Source of the DNA: Owenia fusiformis
Taxonomy: Eukaryota > Annelida > Polychaeta > Sabellida > Oweniidae
Direction: 5' to 3'
Length of the DNA stretch: 64,000 nucleotides
NCBI GenBank assembly: GCA_903813345.2
Contig: CAIIXF020000009.1
Location: 992,001-1,056,000 of the forward strand
The notes beneath the pieces were generated by a model, which worked only from the letters and a program-made list of their open reading frames with translations, did not search any database and was not told the origin of the DNA. How positions within the stretch are numbered: position 1 is the first letter of the stretch; each line of letters opens with the position of its first letter. Both the position numbers and the translations under genes were made by a program. Positions 44,070 to 54,410 of the stretch are shown one piece after another.

Positions 44070-46900
44070 TTATAGTTTTGTTCATTGCCACATGGACAGG
44101 TTACGAGGGTTTGTTTTTTTGTGAGTACTGGTACAAGACATCCATCTTTGATATACCTTCAAAAAGGTATTGCACTTTGAGATTCATAGTAATTTATAGT
44201 ATGCTAACTTGAAGGACATAAGAAACTTTTAGAGCTCTTTTTAACTCTCATCCTTTTTTGCAGGCAACATTCTGTATCATCAGACTGAATACAAATTCGC
44301 TTAACATTGAATTCCTTTGTCTTGTCTGCGGCACTGTAGTAACCATGGGCCATAAAGAGAGTGTCAACTTTTTCATGATCAGTATTTAATAGATTGTCTA
44401 TAAGTTGCAACTATCATAAGTGAAATTTAACCCATTTTAAAGATACAGTAACATTGCTTCACAAACCAAAGACAATTAACTTTCCATTTTGTAATCCTTT
44501 CCAAAATCATCTTCTTGGTTGTTCTTCATTTCACAATGTTTGCATTTACCAAAATATCCCCAAGCCCAATTTCCTTCATGAACTTCCTAATTACACCACC
44601 CTTAGGTGTAATATGGATTCACCAAGCCTTTGACAACATTGCAATTGATATGAAGCAATTCAACCAATATGGCTTGATCACTAGTTATATGACACTACTA
44701 TTATATATTATTTATATAGATTCATGTGCAGTTTGCAACGTATTGTTACCAGAAAAGCCCTATGGTCAAAGCTAGAGAATACCCGCCCCATTTGCAACTC
44801 GACTTTAAATGTCTATTTTTAGACTTGTTTACTCATGAAGTGCCTGAAACATCTGAAAAATATCAAATAATACATAGTATTGATCTAGAATAGCTACAAC
44901 TTTGTTAAAGTTTATAATTTGAAACTGTTTTGTTTTTTATATTTCAAAAGAACAGATTTGATCAAGAATCCACCAACCAACCAGCATAAAACTCAAGATA
45001 TAAGGAACTATATGTTATTGCTTAAAGCGAAAATGATGGAAATGCCAAATGTTGTCCTCAAATGTCTAATTTCTAAACACTAGTATACTTATGAAGTTCA
45101 AGAAATATTAAATATAACATTCAATAACACATTATATTGATATAGAATGCTACATTTTTATTAAAGTTTATAATTTGAAGTTCTTTAATTTTTTAATATT
45201 TTCCGCTCATCTTTCCTAATAAATGGGGTCGGGGAGATCTGAGAGCTCTAATTTGAACATTAGTTGTCTACTATACATTTTCTATACCTTAAATGGAAAA
45301 AAACATGAACAGGAATATATTTAATCAAAAATGCCAGTTGGCATAAAACTCAAGATATAAGGAACTATATGTTATTGCTGAAAGTGGAAATGATGAAAAA
45401 TGCCAAATTTTGTTCTTAAATGTCTAATTTCTGGACACTAGGATATTAATGAAGGTCCTGACACATTAAATATAGCATTCAATGACACATAAAGAATGGT
45501 TACATCTTTGTTAAAGTTTATACTGGTAATTTGAAGTTATATTTTTATATTTTCCGGTCATCTTTCTTAATAAATGGGGTAGGGGAGATCTGAAAGCTCT
45601 GATATGAACAATGTTTGTCCACTAAACATTTTCTATACCTTAAATGGAAGAAGACATGTACAAGAACAGATTTAATCGAAATTGCATCAACCAGTCAGCA
45701 TAAAACTCAAGATATCGGGAACTATATGTTACTGCTGAAAGCGGCATTGATTAAAAAATGCCAAAAAAATGCCTTAAATGTCTCATTTCTAGCCACTTGA
45801 ATAGCAATAAAGGTTCTGAAAAAGCTTAAAAACATTAGATAACACATAATATTGATAAAGAACAGCTACAACTTTATTAAAGTTTATAATTTCATGTTAT
45901 TTTATTTTTTCATATTTTTCGGTTATTTTCCATAATAATTGGGGAAGGGGAGATCTGAAAGCTCTAATATGAACATTGTTTGTCCACTTTACATTTTCTA
46001 TATCTTAAATGAAAGAAGACATCTACAAGAACAGATTTGATTGAAAATGCAACAACTATTCAGCATAAAACTCAAGATATGAGGAACTATATATTACTGC
46101 TGAAAGCCAAAATGATAAAAAAAAATGCCAAGTTTTGTCTATAAATGCCTCATTTCTAGCCACTTGTATACTGATAAAGGTTCTGAAATATCTTAAAGAC
46201 ATTAAATAATACATAATATTGATATAGAATAGCTACAACTTTGTAAAAGTTTATAATTTCAAATTATTTTATTTTTTCATTTCTTCGGTAATTTTCCATA
46301 ATAAATGGGGTAGGGAAGATCTGAAAGCTCTCATACAAACATTGTTTGTCCACTATACTTTTTCTATACCTTAAATGGAATAACACATGTACAAGCACAG
46401 ATTTAATCAAAAATGCCACAACCAGTCAGCATTAAACTCAAGATATAAGGAACTATATGTTATTGCTGAAAGCGAAAATGATTAAAAAATGCCAAATTTT
46501 GTCCTTAAATGTCATATTTCTTGACACAAGTACACTAATGAAGGTCCTGAAACATCTGAAAAACATCACATAACACATAATATTGATATAGAATAGCTAC
46601 ATATTTGTTTGAGTCAAACATTTTGACTTTTTGTAATTTCAATTTTTAGCCAATTTTTTCTAAAAAATTCAAGGTGTGTCTTCTTCGGACCAGTATTGAG
46701 ATGTGTTCGCAAGAGTTATATACTTCGCAGGCGAAATCACTTATGCAGGACACCCCAATAGAATAAAAAATACACAGAAATTCCATCCAGCTCATAAAGT
46801 CATTTTTTCCTTAACGGAGCCTCTTAGAAAATTTTCCACCCCGAGTATAAGGACTTGTTTTAGGCGCACAAAAGGAACATTTAAAAAACCTGTACGTGTA

Positions 46901-47632
46901 CGTGTAATTACAGGTACACGTACAGGTCGTCCGTATATCTAAGGTCTCTATTATCTTAGTCAAAATAGAGAACGAACGAGTATAACGGGTCTTCTAGCTT
47001 TGCACATTATAGACCAATCAGAATACATATACGTATCCTCTGTATCAAAAGTGTTTTCCTATTGAGTAAACCCTTAAATAACCTTTGTAAATGGCAAGTA
47101 AATTTAATAGAATCTTTCAAACATAATTTAAGGCATATAGTACACCTTCTGTGAAAATTTGGAGACAATTGATAAATTTTTACTCAAAATATTACATACA
47201 GAACATGGAATATGCCAAAACACCGATGTGACTTTTTCCAAGCTTGTGACGTCAAACTTACTTCAGATAGCAAAACTGACCAAAGTTAGGCTGCTTTGTA
47301 AAAGTAAGCGGACATAGGTCTTTATACACTCCCCTCCATAATTTTGGCAACCTTAGCTCCCTCATTGAACTACGTGTTAAAGCCTCTTTACGTTTGAATT
47401 TTTATTTACTTAACCGGCGTTGAAATAACTTATAATATTGATGGAAACGTAACTTGACTTTATTTCCAAAACTTCAAAATTCTCTTAATTTTTTCCTCAA
47501 TTTCAATAGGTCGAAAATTGATGATAAATTTGATGAATTTTTGAAAATCGTCATTCTATGGTTTTGAATCACGTTGTAAATTCATCTGAAAACTCTTTTT
47601 CTCTATGAATGTAACCGAAACATTTATTTCAG
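46901..47632. other. Intergenic or intron upstream of the LRR exon
   Basis: No coding exon recognised. It ends in a polypyrimidine tract and a splice acceptor (catttatttcag, 47621-47632) directly before the LRR ORF, so the last part is probably intron. Confidence 0.45.
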
Positions 47633-47647
47633 ATTGTCCTTATTAAG

Positions 47648-49336
47648 ATGTTCATCATACACCAGGCCATCATGCATTCAACCACAGCTCTACGATTGGA
47701 CATGACAAATAGGCAACTGACAACAATAACAGACAAAGTGTTCAAAACAGAAACAACTGCAACAATTCTTTCGCTGAACAACAATAACATTTCGGAAATT
47801 GAGGCTGGTGCATTTGAAGGTTTAACATTACTGGAAAGGTTATATCTGCAAGTCAATAAAATTGCAAAATTGAAACTTGGAATTTTTCAGGACCTCACCT
47901 CTTTATTTTACCTTCGACTTTCTGATAATGAAATATCAGAGTTAACGCTTGGTGTTTTTAGGGGTTTGAAGTCATTAAAAGTGCTAGATGTAAGTGGTAA
48001 TAGACTTCCAAAGTTGACAAAAGGCATGTTCAATAACCTCACCGCATTGGAAAAGCTTTACCTAAAACGCAATGCCATAACAAAAATAGAGTCGGGTGTA
48101 TTTTTGGATTTGCAATCACTGCAAGAATTATATTTAGATAGAAATTTATTGGTAATTTTGACAAATAATGTATTCAGTGATCTAGTAGCATTAAAAGTCC
48201 TTCAACTTAGTGCCAACGGTATTTTGGAAATTGAGCCGGATGCTTTTAGGGGCTTATATGCCTTGGATGTACTCTTTCTTGTCTCTAATAAAATACAAGA
48301 GTTTTCACTTGGTACATTTAATGATTTGCATTTTCTTAAAGGACTTTATTTATCCTATAACAATCTTACAAATGTGACACAGAGAATGTTTGACAACCTG
48401 ACATCACTGTCACGTCTTGACATCAAACACAATGACATCGTAGTGATTCAAACAGGTGCTTTAAGTGGTTTACACAGCATGACATCGTTTTACGTTATGT
48501 ATAATAAACTTACAAAATTGACAGAGAACATGTTCAGAAATCTTGTATCGTTGACCTCGCTCTTTCTCTCTTACAATGAAGTAAAAGAGATTAAATCTGG
48601 TGCATTTAGGAGTTTGCGTTCATTGAATTATCTATATTTGATTAATAATAGACTTACATATTTGACAGCGGATATTTTTAATGACCTGGTAGAATTAAAG
48701 TCAATCTATCTTTCCTACAATGAAATACATGCGATTGCACCTGATACGTTTATCAATTTACAATCATTAACATCGTTATCGTTAAGTTATAATAAACTTA
48801 CAAAATTGACAGGTGGAATGTTTCAAGGCCTAATATCATTGAAAACAATCTATCTCTCCTTCAATGAAATAAGTGAAATTGCGCCCGGTACATTCAGAAA
48901 TTTGTATTCTCTAAAATATCTATATCTAAATGATAATAAGCTCATAACGATTCAGATTGGCACTCTCACTGCCCTTTCTAATCTTGAACTGCTTCACCTA
49001 ACCGGTAACCAACTTCAAGAATTACCAACTGATATATGTAAAGGTGGGCATAACTTAAAAGAATTAGTTATAAGTGAAAATAAAACATACCTTTCAATCC
49101 AGGGACTCTTTGGAAATGCGATTAATATTAGACATATATGTGACATCCAAATGAAACATTCAACAACTATTGCTGATGAACAAATCGCATCTACGCAATT
49201 GCAATATGTATCAACTCAGGCAACAGTGTTAAGTGTTCCATTGGTGGCTGGTATAGCAATTGGAAGTTCAGGTCTTATTGTATCAATTATCATCATACTG
49301 TTATTAGTGATGTTCAGAATGCGACGTAAGCGTTAG
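47648..49336 (+). CDS. Leucine-rich-repeat single-pass membrane protein (562 aa)
   Basis: About 19-20 consecutive 24-residue LRRs of the type L-x-x-L-x-L-x-x-N-x-I-x-x-I-x-x-G-x-F-x-x-L fill residues 14-490. They form a curved extracellular binding surface. Neither a cysteine N-cap nor the usual C-terminal cysteine cap is present; only two Cys follow the repeats. A transmembrane helix (about 530-556, ending LLLVMF) and a six-residue basic tail (RMRRKR) close the protein, so signalling would need a partner. A splice acceptor at 47632 and five in-frame codons before this ATG suggest an upstream exon with a signal peptide. Without it no signal peptide is visible. Toll-like or SLIT-type recognition roles are possible but not shown. 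Confidence 0.85.
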   Translation: MFIIHQAIMHSTTALRLDMTNRQLTTITDKVFKTETTATILSLNNNNISEIEAGAFEGLTLLERLYLQVNKIAKLKLGIFQDLTSLFYLRLSDNEISELTLGVFRGLKSLKVLDVSGNRLPKLTKGMFNNLTALEKLYLKRNAITKIESGVFLDLQSLQELYLDRNLLVILTNNVFSDLVALKVLQLSANGILEIEPDAFRGLYALDVLFLVSNKIQEFSLGTFNDLHFLKGLYLSYNNLTNVTQRMFDNLTSLSRLDIKHNDIVVIQTGALSGLHSMTSFYVMYNKLTKLTENMFRNLVSLTSLFLSYNEVKEIKSGAFRSLRSLNYLYLINNRLTYLTADIFNDLVELKSIYLSYNEIHAIAPDTFINLQSLTSLSLSYNKLTKLTGGMFQGLISLKTIYLSFNEISEIAPGTFRNLYSLKYLYLNDNKLITIQIGTLTALSNLELLHLTGNQLQELPTDICKGGHNLKELVISENKTYLSIQGLFGNAINIRHICDIQMKHSTTIADEQIASTQLQYVSTQATVLSVPLVAGIAIGSSGLIVSIIIILLLVMFRMRRKR

Positions 49337-49640
49337 TTAATCAGACAATGTTCAGTAACATTCAATTATTATACTGTTATTAGTGACGTTCAGAATGCGA
49401 CATAAGCGTTAGTTAGTCAGACAATTTTCAGTATCATTGAGTTATTATACTGATTTTAGTGATATTCAGAATGCGACATAAACATTTATTATTATACTGC
49501 TATTAGTGAAACATAGAATGCGACATAAACATTCAGTTATAACACTGATAGTAGTGATTGTCAGTAAAATTTAGTTTTTATACTGATAGCAGTGATAAAA
49601 GTAAGTAGAAAATTCGGTTATTATTAATAATATTAGTGGT
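49337..49640 (+). repeat. Degenerate copies of the LRR gene's last codons in its 3' UTR
   Basis: The coding end 'ttcagaatgcgacgtaagcg' plus stop and following UTR recurs at about 49389, 49464 and 49512, each time after 'ttatactg-tattagtga'. The spacing falls from 77 to about 50 bp. A short segment spanning the transmembrane tail, stop codon and UTR was tandemly duplicated after the stop. Confidence 0.7.
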
Positions 49641-49737
49641 GTACAGAATGTGACATGCATGTATGAATAGATATGGTTTATTCATTATTAATATAGTTGC
49701 TATAAATTTTAAATATTGAACCCGTTTATTTAGGAAG

Positions 49738-50175
49738 TTTTATTGTATTTCATGTTTTTTTTGTATTGCACATACAGTTAGTACATGTATATAGATTTGT
49801 GAACAATAAATAATATTGTAAACTTCATATTATTGATTATTTGTTGATTAATTGTTCAAAATTATCAGCTATGTTTGTGGCTACATATGTCATACTTTAT
49901 TGTATTTCATGAGTTGTTGTTTGTATTGCACATACAGTTAGTATATGTATATAGATTTATGAACAATAAATAGCATTGTAAACTTCATATTATTGATTAT
50001 TTGTTGATTAATTGTTCAAAATTATCAGCTATGTTTGTGGCTACATATGTCATACTTTATTGTATTTCATGAGTTGTTGTTTGTATTGCACATACAGTTA
50101 GTATATGTATATAGATTTATGAACAATAAATAGCATTGTAAACTTCATATTATTGATTATTTAATTGATTGGTTG
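49738..50175 (+). repeat. ~160-bp tandem repeat, 2.7 copies, with poly(A) signals
   Basis: Units start near 49741, 49898 and 50058 with 'tattgtatttcatg'. Each contains 'gaacaataaata', so AATAAA (first at 49805) occurs in each unit and could end the LRR transcript at alternative sites. 50176-50460 holds no gene. Confidence 0.8.
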
Positions 50176-50463
50176 ACATACCCTTCAAATTATAACTTAA
50201 GTTATTAAAACACTCTCTTAAAATTTGTCAAAAGTGGGACAGTTATTCATTATTCAATGAAATACCAAAAATGAACCAAATGCCAAGGAAACTAGTGAGC
50301 ATTAGTGTTATACATTTACACGATTGAATGTATGTTGGGAACCTAATGTCTAACAAAGAAGGATAGGAATAAGAAGTCCAAACAGGCTTGTTATATGTAA
50401 ACAATTATATGCTATCAATATGGCACATGACAAAGACAATAGTATAAAATAGAATAAACGAAT

Positions 50464-52610
50464 AATAATCAATACATTTACTTATACATTTATCTGGCAT
50501 ATTGTACGGGATGGATTGATGTAACAAAATAAACTAATAATAATCAATACATTTACTTATACATTTATCTGGCATATTGTACGGGATGGATTGATGTAAC
50601 AGAATAAACTAATAATAATCAATACATTTACTTATACATTTACTTTTACATTTATCTGGCATATTGTACGGGATGGATTGATGAGATAAAATAAACTGAT
50701 AATAATCAATACATTTACTTTTACATTTATCTGGCATATTAAACGAGATGGATTGATGTAACAGAATAAACTAATAATAATCAATACATTTACTTATACA
50801 TTTACCTGGCATATTGTACGGGATGGATTGATGAAATAAAATAAACTAATAATAATCAATACATTTACTTATACATTTACCTGGCATATTGTACGTGATG
50901 GATTGATGAAACAAAATAAACTAATAATAATCAATACATTTTCTTATACATTTACCTGGCATATTGTACGTGATGGATTGATGAGATAAAATAAACTGAT
51001 AATAATCAATACATTGAATCATATAATTATCTGGCATATTGTACGGGATGGATTGATGAGATAAAATAAACTGATAATAATCAATACATTGAATCATATA
51101 ATTATCTGACATATTGTACGGGATTAATTGATGAGATAAAATAAATTGATAATAATCAATACATTGAATCATATAATTATCTGGCAAATTGTACGGGATG
51201 GATTGTCGAAATAAAATAAACTAATAATAATCAATACATTTACTTAATATACATGTATCCGGCATATTGTATGTGATGGATTGATGAGATAAAATAAACT
51301 GATAATAATCAATACATTTACTTTTACATTTATCTGGCATATTGTACGAGATGGATTGATGAGATAAAATAAACTGATAAAAATCAATACATTTACTTAT
51401 ACATTTATCTGGCATATTGTACGGGATGGATTGATGAGATAAAATAAACTGATAATAATCATTACATTGACTTATACATTTATCTGGCATATTGTACGGG
51501 ATGAATTAATGAGATAGAATAAACTAATAATAATCAATACATTTACTTTTACATTTATCTGGCATATTGTACGGGATGGATTGATGTAACAAAATAAACT
51601 AATAATAATCAATACATTTACTTATACATTTATCTGGCATATTGTACGGGATGAATTAATGAGATAGAATAAACTAATAATAATCAATACATTTACTTTT
51701 ACATTTATCTGGCATATTGTACGGGATGGATTGATGTAACAAAATAAACTAATAATAATCAATACATTTACTTATACATTTATCTGGCATATTGTACGGG
51801 ATGGATTGATGAGATAAAATAAACTGATAATAATCAATACATTTACTTTTACATTTATCTGGCATATTGTACGGGATGGATTGATGAGATAAAATAAACT
51901 GATAATAATCAATACATTTACTTTTACATTTATCTGGCATATTGTACGGGATGGATTGATGAGATAAAATAAACTGATAATAATCAATGCATTTACTTAT
52001 ACATTTATCTGGCATATTGTACGGGATGGATTGATGAGATAAAATAAACTGATAATAATCAATACATTTACTTTTACATTTATCTGGCATATTGTACGGG
52101 ATGGATTGATGAGATAAAATAAACTGATAATAATCAATACATTGAATCATATAATTATCTGGCATATTGTACGGGATGGATTGATGAGATAAAATAAAGT
52201 GATAATAATCATTACATTGAATCATATAATTACCTGGCATATTGTACGGGATGGATTGATGAGATAAAATAAACTGATAATAATCAATACATTGAATCAT
52301 ATAATTATCTGGCATATTGTACGTGATGGATTGATGAGATAAAATAAACTGATGATAATCAATACATTGAATCATATAATTATCTGGCATATTGTACGGG
52401 ATGGATTGATGAGATAAAATAAACTGATCATAATCATTACATTGAGTCATATAATTATCTGGCATATTGTACGGGATGGATTGATGAGATAAAATAAACT
52501 GATAATAATCAATACATTTACTTTATATACATGTATCTGGCATATTGTATGTGATGGATTGATGAGATAAAATAAACTGATAATAATCATTACATTGACC
52601 TTTACATTTA
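50464..52610. repeat. 75-bp minisatellite, about 28 copies
   Basis: The unit contains 'aataatcaatacattta', a variable block (acttatacattta or gaatcatataatta), 'ctggcatattgtacggg' and 'atggattgatgagataaaat'. Because 75 is divisible by three, the minus strand stays open for long stretches (52465-51749 gives 238 aa of a 25-residue repeat). Variants cluster: the 'gaatcatata' type lies at about 51010-51190 and 52140-52460. A 150-bp double unit is repeated at about 51500 and 51650. I treat it as a satellite, not a gene. Confidence 0.9.
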
Positions 52611-54218
52611 TAAATTGCAAGTTGCAGATCATGATTTGGCAAAAAGTTAGATAAAATGCCTTCGGTTTGGAATTTATCTTGTAAACAAAATCGTAATGCA
52701 TACATTATATAAGCTTTGTTATATTGCCTAACTTTGTGCCAAATTCTAATATGAAACTCGACATATAATTTGGTTTAAATTGAGAAAACTCCTACCGAAT
52801 TCGAATCAAGGAAATTCATCAATTTTGTTAAATAGATATTACGTCAAAGCGATTGGTTATTTAAAAATGTAAAGAGAGAGCTTTTGATAGTTTTTGGATT
52901 ATTACTGTGGAAATGTTTGATATTTGAGAACGGAAGTTTTGTAATATTGTTAAGTTTTTAATAAATGGTCAACGTACACCAATTTTTACTCAATATACCA
53001 TACCTTTGAACAATAGTGTATGTTAAATCTATTTAAAGTCCCCATAGAAAGTTTAAACCACTTTGGCTTATATTGTAGTCTTACCCAATGTTATCAAAGT
53101 GTCATATGTAAAACTTTTTTTTAAATTTCAAAAAGTGGTTTTTGAAGGACTTTTTGTTCAAACATTTGTGAATTTATTTAAAACTAATTTTTAAAGGTCA
53201 TGCATATATTTTAATTAGCCACAATTAATACCAATGCATAGCATTCATCCTCGCATGTTTTTTTGCTGAAAAAATTAAGAAAATCTGTTCGTAAATAAGC
53301 GAGAAATGAACTCATCAGTGCATGAAATATGGTTCCGAGAAAAATGCATTTCAAAATTTTAGTTCTCATAGAAACCAATAGTACAGTGTTATCTAAAACG
53401 TAATATATTCTTCCTTTTAACCTAGTTAGACAATCAGTCTACCATATTTAGAAAAGATTGACATCGAAAAAAAGTTTTTGCCACCTGAGTGACATCACTG
53501 TTGCAAACTATTTTTGATATGCTAAAACATTGAGGTGGCCCATTAAATATGGCATTTTATTATTGAAAAAGGTGTGTCCCTTTTTCAATCTTTGCATTGG
53601 TGTTTAAAAGATAATATTTTTTTGAAATGCATTAAGAAATATTTAATGATTAAAGAATCTCAACTTTTTTTGAAAAATGGCGGGAAATTTGAATATTTGA
53701 GAAATGAAATGCTCACAACTTTTTTTCAAAAAAATCTCTAAAATAACTTTTTAAGTCATAACAAATAGTAAATGAATGATAAAAAACATTTTCAAACTTT
53801 AGACGGGGACTTTAATAGTAAATAATGAGTTCTAGACGTTAATAATTCTATATTCCTAGTTCGCACCAGGTTTATTGATAAGAAAATACTCGACTTTTAT
53901 TGAATCGTTAACACTTTTGAGGTGAACGTTGATCATAATAAGAGTAAACTATACGTTATCGCTTCGACTTGATGTTTTGACGATTATGTAAATTTGAAAA
54001 AGGGATTTGAATAATAAATTATTTTCTTATCTCGAAGCGCCAAAAATCATAATTGAGATAAATTCTAAATTATGTTTACAGTGGCACTATCAGCAAATTG
54101 TATGTTTTATTATGATTAATATATGTTTTTCTTGAGACTTAGTATTGACTTGTTATGAAGTCAATACTTAAATCACTAAGAACACATTGAAGGTGCAGAA
54201 CAAAGATCACTAAAAGCA
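52611..54218. other. Intergenic upstream of the RING gene, with a MITE-like element
   Basis: At 53033-53818 'ttaaagtcccc' followed by 'gaaagttt' at the left is matched by the complement at the right, giving ~25-bp inverted ends of a ~786-bp AT-rich element. The remainder, including the ~400 bp before the ATG at 54219, shows no clear TATA box. Confidence 0.45.
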
Positions 54219-54410
54219 ATGTCGTCTACGCGACATTTTAAGTCTGGACCTACATGTTCCTTGTGTAGAAGCCTTTTGATATATCCAAAAGGACTGCGTT
54301 GCAAACACGCGTGTTGCCCAAAATGTTTAAGAGATCAAAGAGGATATTTTAACTTCCCGGAATGTGGTTTTGAATGCATTGCAGTACAAAGAGGGTTACT
54401 GAGTGACAAG
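54219..54410 (+). CDS. Exon 1: RING-like zinc finger
   Basis: 64 codons from the first ATG. Ligands follow C-x2-C-x10-C-x-H-x2-C-x2-C (CSLC, then CKHACCPKC), the first six of a C3HC4 RING as in TRIM-type E3 ligases. The last pair is CGFEC, with three residues between the cysteines instead of two. Zinc binding is likely; ligase activity is inferred. The donor is AAG|gtaggt. Confidence 0.7.

Larger units (their letters stand above)
40592..46900. mobile_element. 6.3-kb inverted repeat with ~365-bp tandem units in both arms
   Basis: The outer ends (40592-40850 and the complement of 46610-46900) match closely, including 'atgactttatgagctggatg' and 'gcctgcgaagtatataactc'. Inward, each arm is a tandem array: units recur at 40855, 41208, 41577, 41937 and 42271 on the left. 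In inverted form they recur at 46604, 46240, 45873, 45508, 45157 and 44901 on the right. The left array continues to about 43150, interrupted by a MITE. The centre (43150-44790) has a mariner-like end (acgagggttgtcccag) and a hairpin, but no transposase I recognise. Long arms of internal tandem repeats are the hallmark of Foldback-type elements. Confidence 0.75.

Noticed and set aside
44204-44775. Two small ORFs (68 and 86 aa) in the centre of the 6.3-kb inverted repeat, considered as transposase pieces
   Set aside because: No catalytic motif or known transposase similarity could be seen.
51749-52465. 238-aa minus-strand ORF of 25-residue repeats
   Set aside because: A 75-bp satellite is open by arithmetic; another frame is open in part too, and there is no promoter, splice site or non-repeat coding flank.
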